Shown here piece after piece: positions 1 to 10,973 of a stretch of DNA of 64,000 nucleotides. The DNA is from Thereva unica. Lineage: Eukaryota; Arthropoda; Insecta; Diptera; Therevidae. Location: the NCBI GenBank assembly GCA_949987705.1, contig OX465283.1, positions 89,533,313-89,597,312 of the forward strand, given 5' to 3'. Both the position numbers and the translations under genes were made by a program. Position 1 is the first letter of the stretch, and every line of letters starts with the position of its first letter. The notes below the pieces were generated by a model. That model made no database searches, was not told where the DNA came from, and saw only the letters and a program-made list of their open reading frames with translations.

Positions 1-82
1 CGTCTTCGATATTGTTAATATATATTTTTCTATGGTGGTACATTACAGCTGTTATTATAACAGACACACTCACTTAAAAATG

Positions 83-240
83 TGTTGCAATGTTTTGGCA
101 AGTATATTATGTGTGACGATGGATGACTTGACTGGGATAATGTAGTTTTTACTAAAAACTACATTATCCCAGTAATCCAGCGCCCAATATTTGTGTGATA
201 AGCTAAGGACAAACAATTTAATTTCCAAAACATTGCAACA
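83..240. repeat. Foldback (MITE-like) inverted repeat with a central hairpin
   Basis: A 16-bp perfect inverted repeat (TGTTGCAATGTTTTGG at 83-98, complement at 225-240) encloses a second perfect palindrome at 131-173, with two 21-bp arms around a single C. The flanks also show weak complementarity, as in a small foldback element. There is no ORF and no convincing target-site duplication, so the superfamily is unassigned. Confidence 0.6.
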
Positions 241-1005
241 TTGAGTCAGTGTATATTTAACTTTCTAGGAATTCTTAGCAAATTTAAAAGAACTTAACGA
301 TAAAAATGAAAGTGTTAAAAACGGAAGAAGGCCAAGTGAAGGTTATCCTTGAATTAACCTTATAATCGCAATTAACAGATTTTCTAATTTTTAACTGACC
401 GCATATCATTATTGATCCATTATTTATGCTTTGAAAAATATTTAATCGCTCATTGAATCCTTTGTAATTTCGCGTTGCTTTATCATACTTTTTAATTTTA
501 GACCATGAAATGTTGCTTATTGAATAGATTATTTGCTCATTCTTCCAGCTAATGCCACTATGACTGGTTATCAACCCTTGGAATAATTTTTGTTTTATGC
601 GACGAATTTTTTATCGCCTTTTTGCAGTCACGCTTTTCTACGGTAGCAGTCAATATTATTGTTTCCAGATCAATGAACTGAAGTAAATGTAGTGGATGTA
701 AACTCTTAGGTTGCAGCTATTTGAATTGCTGAAGTGTAGCTAATTATTATTAAATGGTTTCACAAATTCGTAAAATGTATTTAGAGTAATTCAAAATTGT
801 GCTAAATTGAGTTTCTGTTTGTTTATAAATATTTGGCTAAGTCATTTGCAAATTTTAGTAAGGATTGAATAATTGCATTCCATGGAATTGTAGAAAACTC
901 ATGCAAATATTAAGCACTGTTTACTTAATATAATGACTAGAGCTAAATTACTAGATTACTGGATTCTGAGAAACCGAATTTTTATGAAATATTTTTGCCT
1001 ATACA
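241..1005. other. AT-rich stretch without recognisable features
   Basis: I see no convincing coding region, RNA gene or complete repeat here. The short ORFs look random for AT-rich DNA. It probably belongs to an intron of, or the region upstream of, the acid phosphatase gene whose exons lie downstream. Confidence 0.4.
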
Positions 1006-2199
1006 TAATATGTCACCCTCAGAGCAAAAGCGGGTTATATTTGATGTTGCAGCAAAAGAGGAATAAAAATATTTCAGCGCAAAAATGGTTCAACTATTAT
1101 TCAGAGCAAGAACGGAACGGCAAAAGTCTTAGAGCAAAAGCGGATTAACTCTCTAAACCGTTTTTGCCCTCTACGAAAACTTAAACCGCTTTTGCCCTCA
1201 GTTTTTATTTATACCTCCGTCGCTCACATTATTACTTCGAAATCTATTTTTAGACCACATTTTCTTCATTTTCCTAGAAATACAATGCAACTCTATTCAT
1301 AATATTGGAATTTTTGGAATTTTCGCGTTTGTAAGATTTGACTTTGAATGTGTGAAGTCTTTGTAATTGTTTATGATAAGTTTTAAGTTTTTGCCATTTT
1401 CCCATTTTTGACTACATATTGGGGATTTTTACATTTCTGACATAAATTTTTCACATGTTTATCTTTTATCTTTATTACTAACTTCAATTTTTATAATGTT
1501 TGCAATTTATGATTTTTTTCAATTTACTTTTTTTACTTAGTAATTTTTGTATTTTGTAAAAAAAATTTAAATTTGTTCAAAAATTCAGAATTGCAAACAT
1601 AAAACTGAAGAATTGGAGATATTATTGTCAAAAAAGAAACTTAATAATATTAAAATGAAAAGAGCACTCATTTTGAAACTGAAATTGTGAAATCCAAATA
1701 TTAAATAAAATTGAATTTTTTTAATAATTAAAGGCCAATTTCTAACTACACAATAAAGACATGACTGAACGGAAAATAATTATTAGATAAAAAAAAACTT
1801 TTTAATATAGCACGTTTTTATAACGAGCTAAAAAGAATAAAATAATTTCTCCTAGCCCCATACAGATTTAGAACCGCAAACATATTCCTAACCCCATACA
1901 GATAGTCCTGAAAATTTGTGATTGTGTTTTTGTAATAGCTTTGAAAATATTTGTAAGATTTTAAACGAAAAAACGTGGGGCGCATACATGATTGATGCGA
2001 ATGACTTCTCAACCCAGCTACTCTACACTCCTACTATTGTCTATAGCATGACCCCCACGTTTTTTCGTTTAAAATAACATCTATAAATTATATTTCATTA
2101 TCTGAAACTTTTATCTTTTATTTTACTTTAAATAATTTACCGTATTAATTTCCATTATGTAACTGGTGTGCATATTAAATTTTGAATTACGTCACATAG

Positions 2200-3420
2200 C
2201 TTATTTTGTTCTACATGGCATGTCCTTTCATTTGATTCCCATTTCGAGGTTGTTGTAAAGTTAGGCAATCCACCAGTTTATGTTAGCCGCCAAGTTAAAT
2301 TTATAATGATGCCATCATATAGCTTATTGTATTCTACTTATCACACCCTTTCCTGTAGTACCCACGTCGCGGTGGTTGTGAAGAAAATGTTAATCCGCTC
2401 TCTTGAGATGGCCGCCATGGACCAAACGATAAATTGAGTACCCTTTATTGCTTATGGTGTTTTACTTATTACACCATTTCATGTGAATGCCATGTTTCGG
2501 GTGTTGTGAACAAAATGGTAATCCGCCCTGTTGAGATGGTCGCCATAGACCAAACAATATATTGAGCATACTACGCATACGCTTTCATTTGATATCCATG
2601 TCGAAAGGGTTCTGAAGAGAATGGTAACCAGCATTCCTGAGGAGACCGCCATGGATCTAAAGACATAGCTCATTGCATTCGACTTATGATGCCCTTTCAT
2701 TTGATACCCATGTCGAGGGGGTTGTGGAAGAAAATGGTAATCCGCCCTCCTGAGATGGCCGCAATGGACCAAACGAAATATTAAGTATACTATATTGCTT
2801 ATGGTATTCTACTTATGATACTCTTTCATTTGATACCCATGTCGAAGGGGTTGTGAAGAAAATGGTAACTCGCCCTCTTGAGATGGCCGCGATGGACCAA
2901 ACGATAAATTGAGTATACTATATTTCTTATGGTGTTCTACTTATCATACCATTTCATTTGATACCCATGTTTCGGGGGCAGTGAAGAAAATGGTAATCCG
3001 CCCTCTTGAGATGGCCGCCATGGACCAAACGATATATTGAGCATACTATATTGGTTATGATGTTATACTTGTCATATCCTTTCATTTGATACCCATGTCG
3101 AAGGGGTTGTGAAGAATATTTCAACACGCCCTCCTGAGACGGCCTCCATGGATCTAAAGGTATATACCATATTGCATTGTCTTCGGAGCTAAAGCTGTGT
3201 GCAAAATTTCAGAATGATAGGATATCCGGAAGTATTTGAAAAATCGATTGCAAAATTTGTTCCGTGAAGAAAACAGTAAGCCGTCCTCTGGAGACCTCCG
3301 CCATGGATCTAACGGTGTAATGAGTATACCATATTGCATTGTCATCGGAGCTGAAGCTGTGTGCAAAATTTCAAGGTGATCGGGTAACCGGAGGTATTCA
3401 AAAACGAAAATTTCAAAAAT
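2200..3420. repeat. Tandem array of roughly 110-130-bp Helitron-related units
   Basis: About eight degenerate units are marked by the phrase TTTCATTTGATACCCATGTC followed by a 'GTGAAGAAAATGGTAATCCG' block and a 'GCCGCCATGGA' block. The phrase occurs near 2222, 2345, 2472, 2582, 2693, 2823, 2950 and 3077. The last part (3170-3420) changes to a related unit with 'AGCTGTGTGCAAAATTTCA'. The same unit occurs inside the Helitrons at 37850-40701 and 9496-10023, and once near 5215. It appears to be a Helitron-internal minisatellite. Confidence 0.7.
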
Positions 3421-3447
3421 AGCAAAAATGTGTTAATATAGTTAAAA

Positions 3448-3575
3448 TTAACCGAAACCTATGAGATAAACTCAGGAGTACGACAAGGATGTTTACTTTC
3501 GCCGTTACTCTTTCTTATAGTAATAAACTAAACTATATCCTTGGCGGCGCTTTAGATAGTAAAACAGGTGGGTTT
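3448..3575 (+). pseudogene. Reverse-transcriptase scrap (non-LTR retrotransposon)
   Basis: Conceptual translation of this short stretch contains the RT block GVRQGCLLSPLLF, preceded by 'YEIN' and soon interrupted by a stop. This block precedes the catalytic FADD/YADD box in non-LTR reverse transcriptases. Only about 40 codons survive, so clade and boundaries cannot be set. Confidence 0.55.
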
Positions 3576-4744
3576 CAATAGGAATAGTTAGTTGGCGTGA
3601 AAGGGCGAGCATCTTCTTCCACAGTATTTTCGGCCGAGCGGGACGTCCCAGCAATGGATACGCTGCTGTCGGTGCCGCTTCGAAAAATACGGTCTCTTGC
3701 CCTGTTTCTTCGGTTTCCCGATTCTGGTCAATTCAGCAGATCGAGTACCCGCCTCCTTTCACACCCTGGGCTTGGGACCAGGCGACGGCGAACTTTCTAT
3801 ATTACGTTACAAGGAAGAAAAAGCAAAATTCAAAAAATAAAATCTAAAGCAGCGTTTTCAACCCTGATGAAAACAATTTTGACGCGTTTATTGAGAGCAA
3901 AAGCGATTTAAATTTTTGTTCAGCGCAAAAGCGGTATAAGTTTTCATTAAGAGCAAAAGCGGAGTAAAAAGTTAACCCGCTTTTGCTCTCGGTTTTTTGA
4001 TACACCGTTTTTGCGCTGAAGTATATTTATACCATTTTTACTCTAAGAATACGAAGATATTCCTCTTTTGCGCTAAAAAAAAACCCCGAACCGTTTTCGC
4101 TCTCTTTGTTATTTTAGCCCGCTTTTGCTCTGAGGGTGTCATATGTATGTACAGAAATATACATAACTCCTTTTCACTTCGAGTATTTTATGGGTCTAAC
4201 TTTGATGACTCTTCATTTTGGCAATTATTTGTATTAAAATAATTTGGTTTGTCTTATTTGGTGACTTTATATAATGGCGAATCCCAGATACGGCGGCGCG
4301 GAAGTGAGTGCGGATTTGACACTTTGCGATTTTCAAATCCGCAGTCGCGGATTCAATTAAATCAAAAATTCGGAGTGAAGGCTCACACGATAATGAAATA
4401 CCCGATGTCGGTTTATCTCAGGCGCATTGTGGTTTCCAGGGATCGTAAATAACTGTTATATTTGTATTTTTGACTTAAAAAATCAAATAGTAAATGTTGT
4501 CTGATCTGCATAAAATTTATACTGGATACTCAGAGTAGCGAGTTCTACGCGGTGGTGGGGTTACTTTTAAATTGTAGACTTTTATTATAAAAGTCAAGTT
4601 TAATAGTTAAAATTAATTTAAATTTTTTAAATAAACAATAACAGTTATATTTAACTAAAAAAGTTTTAGGTCATTGAAAACTCTTATTTTTGTTTTTTAT
4701 TTTTAAAGTCTTCCAAAACTCTTATGGGAAGACTTTTATTTTTA

Positions 4745-5119
4745 AAAACAAAATTTTAAAAACCGACTTCAGAAAAAAACCCGCGATGCACAAAAAAGGA
4801 TGAAATAATTGTTTGTAATTCTTAACAACATCAATCCAATAAGAATGGATCTAGAAAGAAGAATCACTTTTGAAGACGGTGCTAACACATGTGGGTGATA
4901 TATTAAGGGCATAAGCCTAACAAAGAAATGTAAACAATTGCCGAAGCAAGAGTTAGTGCAATCAAAGTCAACTACTACCTGGCACCGTCTTCAAAAGTGA
5001 TTCTTCTTTCTAGATCCATTCTTATTGGATTGATGTTGTTAAGAATTACAAACAATTATTTCATCCTTTTTTGTGCATCGCGGGTTTTTTTCTGAAGTCG
5101 GTTTTTAAAATTTTGTTTT
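4745..5119. mobile_element. Palindromic MITE with 138-bp arms
   Basis: Arms 4745-4882 and 4982-5119 are near-perfect inverted repeats of equal length around a 99-bp loop. They begin AAAACAAAATTTTAAAAACC and run into the CCGACTTCA motif. The motif recurs in inverse form at about 6172-6182 (TGAAGTCGGTT), so this hairpin may be one end of a larger insertion (about 4745-6186) that interrupts the left arm of the long-TIR element. Confidence 0.75.
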
Positions 5120-5667
5120 ATTTCGTGCTTTTTAGTCCATTCATTTTTTAATATTGCCTGTCATTGCAAGGAGCCTACGTTTTTACGACGCCACATAGCG
5201 AAGTGTATTCTACTTGTCACACCTTTTCATTTGATACCCATGTCTTGGGGAGCGCAATTGCAAAATTTGATTGCAGATTGTATTGTCATGCGGACTATAC
5301 TATGTGCAAAATTTGCAGTTGATCGGTTATATGGAACTGGGTCAAAATCAAGTTGCAAGATTTGTTTACACTATACACACATACAGATCAAGATAATATA
5401 AGGCATATAAAAAGTTAAGTTGCCATTGATATCGGGGAAATTAAATGTAAACAATAAAATTCTTTGATTCTTCATCCACGTCATGGTATATTTATTTATT
5501 CGATATAAACAATAGTTTTTTGAGCTGCAAATTCGCCATAATTTCGTTCTTATCGGCTTTTGTTCTGGAAGCAAATTTACAGACGCATTCACGTCGAAAA
5601 CTTGTTTAATATGGAACAAAATTCCCCGAAGGAAATTAAAAAATAATTATTTTGTCGACATATAGAA

Positions 5668-5760
5668 AAAAAAGCACCGCGAGCCCTTGGGATCGAACTC
5701 GCACCCCACAAATCCCACAGACAAGAATACTGGTCCCTAGCCCTTTGCGCTATGTCAAGT
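5668..5760 (-). repeat. tRNA-like segment (SINE head or tRNA pseudogene)
   Basis: On the minus strand there is a B-box-like GAGTTCGATCCC, with an A-box-like TAGCGCAAAGGGCTAGGG about 50 bases upstream, then a run of T. The spacing fits a tRNA gene or tRNA-derived SINE head. I could not fold a convincing cloverleaf, so I do not call a functional tRNA. Confidence 0.35.
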
Positions 5761-5827
5761 ACTATTGGCCGCTGACCAATATGTTAATAAATCATTTCAG
5801 AAAGAAGAAAAAGAGAAAAAGAAAAAA

Positions 5828-5915
5828 ACCGGCCTGCACCGACCGGAATCGAACCAGCGAACGCTGAATCGAGGATCCGACGCTCCAACCACCCCGCCAT
5901 CGGCCTGCTGCCAGA
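5828..5915 (-). repeat. Second tRNA-like segment (SINE head or tRNA pseudogene)
   Basis: The minus strand carries a perfect B-box GGTTCGATTCC and an A-box-like TGGCGGGGTGGTTGGAGCG at tRNA spacing, followed by a T run. A T-arm with wobble pairs can be drawn; the acceptor stem is poor. It lies about 70 bp from a similar segment in the same orientation. Confidence 0.4.
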
Positions 5916-6649
5916 TTTTCAACAATAAAGTAATTTGTTCGGTACCCATGAAATGTTTAGGTTGAGCTTTAACAGGTTGAATTTTAACAGTTTTTTCTGC
6001 CTAACTTCGAACTCCGTTATCAGAATTTAGAAAAAATTTAACGGGACCACCGTGGGAAGCTCCCCCTTCAAATGAACCAAAAAAAAAAGCAAAAAAGTTA
6101 TTGGGTTACAAAGTTATGCGTGAACAGGACCACAAAATACCTACACGTCGAATTGAGTAACCTCCTCTTTTTTTGAAGTCGGTTAAAAATCAAAAATAAC
6201 TGTTAAAAAAGACTGTCTTGCATAAAAGTCTTTCTAAGATTTTTATTTTTCCAGTTTTTTCTATAAAAGTCTTTGAAGACTTTTATTTTTAAAATATAAA
6301 AATAAAAGTCTTTTGCTGAAAACAGATAAATAGTCCATTCAAACCGTTAAGAAAATCGAACCCTAATGGTTTTTGGGGTCGCTGATCACGAAAATCGGGG
6401 TCCTGCGGTCCTAAAACTTGGGCGTCACCCTTAAAAATGCAAAAACACCCCTTTTTAGGGGTTTTACGCGATTATTTCGATAGTAATGAAAACTAATGCA
6501 ATGAAATACACTTTTTTTAATATTTATTTGCGAAGGTGGTTGATTTGTACTAAATCAACGCGAACTTTATGATAAGGGGTGGTCCTAAAGGGTTGAAACT
6601 ACCCCTAAATCGGCTACAAATAGAAACTAGTTGGGATGTGGGTTCGACC

Positions 6650-7760
6650 CTTTCGGTCCACACGATCAACTCAAGGGGGTGAAATAGGGTCAACTCAAAA
6701 CCGCTGGAGCTATAAGGCTGAAATTTTGACAGTGCATCTCTATAATGATGTGGACATCCAGTAAGAAGCGATTTTTCGAAATTCTTCCCCTAAGGGGGTG
6801 AAATGGGGTTTACCCAAACCGCTGGAGCTTATAGGGCTGAAATTTTGACAGTGCGTCCCTTTAATGACGTGGACATCCACTAAAAAGCGATTTTTCGAAA
6901 TTCATCCCCTAAGGGGGTGAAATGGGGTTTCTCCAAACCGTTAAAGCTATAGGGCTGAAATTTTGACAGTGCATCCCTTTAATGACGTGGACATCCACTA
7001 TAAAGCGATTTTTCGAAATTCATCCCCTAAGGGGGTGAAATGGGGTTTACCCAAACCGCTGGAGCTATAGGGCTGAAATTTTGACGGTGCATCCCTATAA
7101 TGGCGTGGACATCCACTATAAAGCGATTTTTCGAAATTCATCCCCTAAGGGGGTGAAATAGGGTTTACCCAAACCGCTGGAGCTATAGGGCTGAAATTTT
7201 GACAGTGCATCCCTTTAATGACGTGGACATCCACTAAGAAGCGATTTTTCGAAATTCATCCCCTAAAGGGGTGAAATGGGGTTTTTCCAAACCGCTGGAG
7301 CTATAGGGCTGAAATTTTGAAAGTGCATCCCTTTAATGACGTGGACATCCACTATAAAGCGATTTTTCGAAATTCATCCCCTAAAGGGGTGAAACGGGGT
7401 TTTTCCAAACCGCTGGAGCTATAGGGCTGAAATTTTGACAGTGCATTCCTTTAATGACGTGGACATCCACTATAAAGCGATTTTTCGAAATTTATCCCCT
7501 AAGGGGGTGAAATAGGGTTTACCCAAACCGCTGGAGCTATAGGGCTGAAATTTTGACAGTGCATCCCTTTAATGACGGGGACATCCACTAAGAAGCGATT
7601 TTTTGAAATTAATCCCCTAAGGGGGTTAAATGGGGTAACCCAAACTGCTGGAGCTGAAGGGCTTTAATTTTAACAGTGCATCTCTATAATGACGTGGACA
7701 TTCACTAAGAATCGATTTTTCGAAATTCATCCCCTAACGGAGTGAAATGGGGTTACCAAA
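6650..7760. repeat. 118-119-bp minisatellite, about nine units
   Basis: Units contain CCCCTAAGGGGGTGAAATGG, then 'CCAAACCGCTGGAGCTATAG', 'TTTTGACAGTGCATCCC' and 'GCGATTTTTCGAAATTCATC'. The CATCCCC phrase recurs at about 6903, 7021, 7139, 7257, 7375, 7493, 7611 and 7730. Units are highly similar, so the expansion is recent or homogenised. The array sits between the arms of the long-TIR element. Confidence 0.9.
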
Positions 7761-8549
7761 CTACTAATTTAAGTAGAAATTAAACAGGGAGCCAAAAAAT
7801 TCAAAAATATAAAATCAGCCGCACCAATTTATCCACCTAATAAATCATTTTTTACATAGTTTTAGTTAGAATTTCTATAGCCTGATCAACGTGCTAGGCT
7901 TTAAGCACAATATCACAATTGTTTTTATAGTGTAATTTTCGAACTGCGATAGCTATTTTATTTGTTTTCAGCAAAAGACTGACCTGCCTAAATGTCATTG
8001 TAAAAAAACGGAACACCCCACATTATTCAGAAGTAACTCAAATACATTAGGGTACATATTTCCAATTATTGTGTGATTGTCGTTTTTATCCTGCATTTTG
8101 ACTTTATTTAAAAATTCCACGAAAAGAAATATTTGTCCATGTATTTTTTATTTTGCTTCGGTTTAGGGGTGGTTTAACCCCTTTAAAAAAGGGTTTAAAG
8201 TGAAATTTTCCAAATGTTTCAATGAATAAAAATGGAAAATAAAATTTTAATGCAAAACAATAACTGTCAATTTTTTTCAATTATAATTTTAATGCAGGGG
8301 TAGTTTCACCCCCTTAAGGGTTTAAAATAATAAATTTATGGCTGATAATACCTTTTGAACCAAATTTCAAGCAAAAAGCAAAAAACAAAAAAATTTTCTA
8401 ATTTTTTTTATATAAAGTTGATTTTTATAATTGTGGGGGTAGTTTTACCCCTTAAGGGTTGAAAATAATTTAGTTTTGCCTGACAGTACGCCCACAATCG
8501 TATTTGAAGCATATACTTGAAGAAAATTTTTTTTACAATTTTTTCTATT
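7761..8549. other. AT-rich interior of the long-TIR element
   Basis: Only scattered CCCCTTAAGGGTT palindromes related to the neighbouring minisatellite are visible (near 8175, 8305 and 8445). I see no ORF or RNA gene. Confidence 0.4.
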
Positions 8550-9495
8550 TGTAGCCGATTTAGGGGTGGTTTCAACCCTTTAGGATCACCCCTTATCATA
8601 AAGTTCGCGTTGATTTAGTACAAATCAACCACCTTCGCAAATAAATATTAAAAACAGTGTATTTCATTGCATTAGTTTTCATTATTATCGAAATAATCGC
8701 GAAAACCCCTAAAAAGGGGTGTTTTTTGCATTTTTAAGGGTGACGCCCGAGTTTTAGGACCGCAGGACCCCGATTTTTGTGATCAGCGACCCCAAAAACC
8801 TTTAGGGTTCGATTTTCTTAACGGTTTGAATGGACTATTTATCTGTTTTCAGCAAAAGACTTTTATTTTTATATTTTAAAAATAAAAGTCTTCAAAGACT
8901 TTTATAGAAAAAACTGGAAAAATAAAAATCTTAGAAATACTTTTATGCAAGACCGAAAAAAATAAAAGTCTTTTTTAACAGTTATTTTTGATTTTAAAAA
9001 TAAAAGTCAATTTTAATTATTATTTCGAACAAAAAAAGAAAAAAATCTTTAATAACAATTTTACAAGATTTAAAACAATACTAGTCAAAGATAATAGTTA
9101 AAAATAACTTTAAATATTTTTGGTAAAATTTAAGTTTTATATCATATAAGTTTCAAAATAATGATTATTTTCTGATTTTTTCGATATAAGTTATAACAGT
9201 TACGATCCCTGGTGGTTTCAAATCCGCAGAAAATTTGTTGCGGATCACACTTTTAAAGCGTGGAAAATGTCAAAAAGAGATTCGCGGTTGCGGATTTGAG
9301 AATCGCAAAGTCTCAAATCCGCTCTCACTTCCGCGTCGCCGGATCTGGGAATCGAGGCCAATGTGTTACCATCCGCTGAAATCGCATATTACGCAAATGA
9401 AGGTATAGTTATGAAAATGGTCTGTCATATGTTTCGAGGAATTTAATGAATTACATTTGGATAAGTTAAAAAATATCTACATCTACATACATATA

Positions 9496-10023
9496 TCTAT
9501 AAAAATCTCGTGTCACAGTGTTTGTTACCGAACTACTCCGAAACGGGTTGACCGGGTTGAAATTGTTTGTGTATATTTGGTAGGTCTGAGAATAGGTCGT
9601 AGGCTATTTTTTTACCTTTAACCAAAAGAAACTGCTGAAAAATCTAAAAAAGTCGTAATTTTAGGAATTTTCATTTCTTTTAGTTTCAATAGTTTCATGA
9701 CCTGCCTACTGTTTGACAGTTTCGTAAGTGTAAAATTGTCATTAAATTGAATTAATCCATTTAATAAAAATTTCAAATTTACGTAGCTGTCAAACAATAG
9801 GTATTCCATGACGCTATTGAAACTAAACAGAAATACAATAAGCGATATGGTATACTCAGTATACCGTTAGATCAATGGCGGCCGTCTCAAGACCCATGTA
9901 TTCGTTCTTTGAGGCACTTTATCTGTGTAAAATTCATATCTCGAAAAATACTAAGTCAATGGATGGTTTTTATTGGCTGCTATTGGGTTATGGGTGCAGC
10001 GAGTCGTACCGGGTCCCCGCTAG
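9496..10023 (+). mobile_element. Short non-autonomous Helitron
   Basis: It begins TCTATAAAAATCTCGTGTC after an A (9495) and ends in CTAG (10020-10023) before a T, which are the hallmarks of a Helitron in an AT target with no duplication. The 528-bp body includes a palindromic insertion (9681-9836) and one reverse-oriented copy of the GGCGGCCGTCTCAAG minisatellite unit. It belongs to the same family as the Helitrons at 37850-40701. Confidence 0.75.
9681..9836. repeat. Small palindromic MITE inside the Helitron
   Basis: TAGTTTCAATAGTTTCATGA at the left is mirrored by CATGACGCTATTGAAACTA at the right. The same palindrome is at 38606-38754 in a related Helitron at the same relative place, so it was probably present in their common ancestor. 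Confidence 0.65.
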
Positions 10024-10321
10024 TTTTTGTATATTGCAATATTTTAATTTAGAATTTTATTAGTTTTGATAAATGAAAATTTATTATAAATGTGAAATTT
10101 TGTGTGAAACTCATACGAAAATGTTGTTTTTAAAATTTGTATTGATTCAGACCATTTTCAAAATTAACTGAATGACCTATAAATGACTTATTCTTGAAAA
10201 ACTGAAAGGGTGGACTGCACATAACATCTGAATTTTTTCATCCGTTATGGAGGATTAAAGATTGAATTTCACGAAATATAAATTGTTGAAATGTTGTTGA
10301 TTTTACATATTTTATTTTTAA

Positions 10322-10722
10322 CCCTTAGTTGGCCCACCTCGATTTTGTAACATAACTGGCCTAATCATTTCCATGGAAAATATGCAATATTGACCGTTAA
10401 AAAAATCAAGGGGGTCTTTGACAACCCTCTTTTATGTACTAATAGTTGAGAGATTTTTTTATTACTACGACAGAAAAAAAATTAAAGGTGCGAAAAAACA
10501 TGATAACACGATATTTTGCTTCAAAAAATCAAAACTTCTATATTTTTTGATTGTGTGGACTCCCGCACCCGCGTAAAAGCAATGTAAATAGCTCCATCTA
10601 ACACACAACCTTCAAGAGAGTGTACTTCTGTGGTCCCGCATATATTATTTTCAAGATTTATATCATGAAAAACGATTTTTTTAGATCTGGGGTGTCCCTG
10701 CACCCCCAGGTCCAGCTAAGGG
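10322..10722. mobile_element. piggyBac-type MITE with TTAA target duplication
   Basis: Inverted ends CCCTTAGTTGGCCCACCT and CCCTTAGCTGGACCTGG (right end read on the minus strand) are flanked by TTAA on both sides (10318-10321 and 10723-10726). The 401-bp body has no transposase. CCCT ends with a TTAA duplication are diagnostic of the piggyBac superfamily. Confidence 0.8.
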
Positions 10723-10973
10723 TTAATTACTTTATTTGTTGTTTACTTAATATGTTAAGCTGACAAATAAAAATAAAATTTATATTATTAACTAATTTGG
10801 TGTTTCAGTATTACGATAATTGATATTCTTCCATAAGTCCATTGGACATTCTCTGCCCCATACTCTAATTTGCACTCAGTTGAGAGTTAAATATTGAAAT
10901 TTTTACTCATTTGAATAATGCATACTATTTCGCACTGTATAATGTTATTTATGTTATTTTTTTTAAATTTTAG

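Larger units (their letters stand above)
1014..4138. mobile_element. 3.1-kb TIR DNA transposon with subterminal GAGCAAAAGCGG repeats
   Basis: Identical 21-bp terminal inverted repeats beginning CACCCTCAGAGC are at 1014-1034 and 4118-4138. They are flanked by an 8-bp near-duplication (TAATATGT at 1006-1013, TCATATGT at 4139-4146). Both ends carry clusters of the same 12-mer core (GAGCAAAAGCGG and variants such as GCGCAAAAGCGG) in both orientations, at about 1014-1200 and 3890-4138. No transposase is visible, so it is non-autonomous. Termini starting CA with an 8-bp duplication would fit the P or hAT superfamilies; which one is not decided. The interior holds a tandem array and a reverse-transcriptase scrap. 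Confidence 0.75.
5120..6186. repeat. Remainder of the CCGACTTCA-type insertion
   Basis: This segment separates the palindromic MITE from the resumption of the long-TIR arm at 6186. It contains one diverged Helitron-type unit (about 5215-5340), two tRNA-like segments, and ends in TTTGAAGTCGGTTAAAAATC, the inverse of the motif at 4750-4765. No coding region is credible. Confidence 0.45.
4278..9354. mobile_element. 5.1-kb element with very long terminal inverted repeats
   Basis: The left end (GATTCCCAGAT-like, from about 4278) and right end (to about 9354) are inverted copies. The similarity continues inward for some 0.8-0.9 kb: the right arm is about 8550-9354. The left arm is 4278-4744 plus 6186-6640, split by an insertion. 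Conserved inner blocks include an AAAAGTCTTTTATTTTT-rich segment and a 'GGGGTCGCTGATCACGAAAATC' type block. No ORF is credible. Between the arms lies a 118-bp minisatellite (6650-7760) and AT-rich DNA (7760-8550). The build resembles foldback-type elements; I see no clear target duplication. Confidence 0.7.

Noticed and set aside
933..1148. 71-codon ORF
   Set aside because: It consists largely of the subterminal GAGCAAAAGCGG repeats of the TIR element.
3597..3911. 104-codon + strand ORF with a higher GC content
   Set aside because: No recognisable motif, no splice or start context, and it ends in the subterminal repeat of the TIR element.
5828..5915. A functional tRNA gene
   Set aside because: A- and B-boxes are present, but the acceptor and anticodon stems do not pair well enough.
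6650..7760. CRISPR-like regular array
   Set aside because: Units are contiguous 118-bp tandem repeats with no unique spacers, in a eukaryotic genome.
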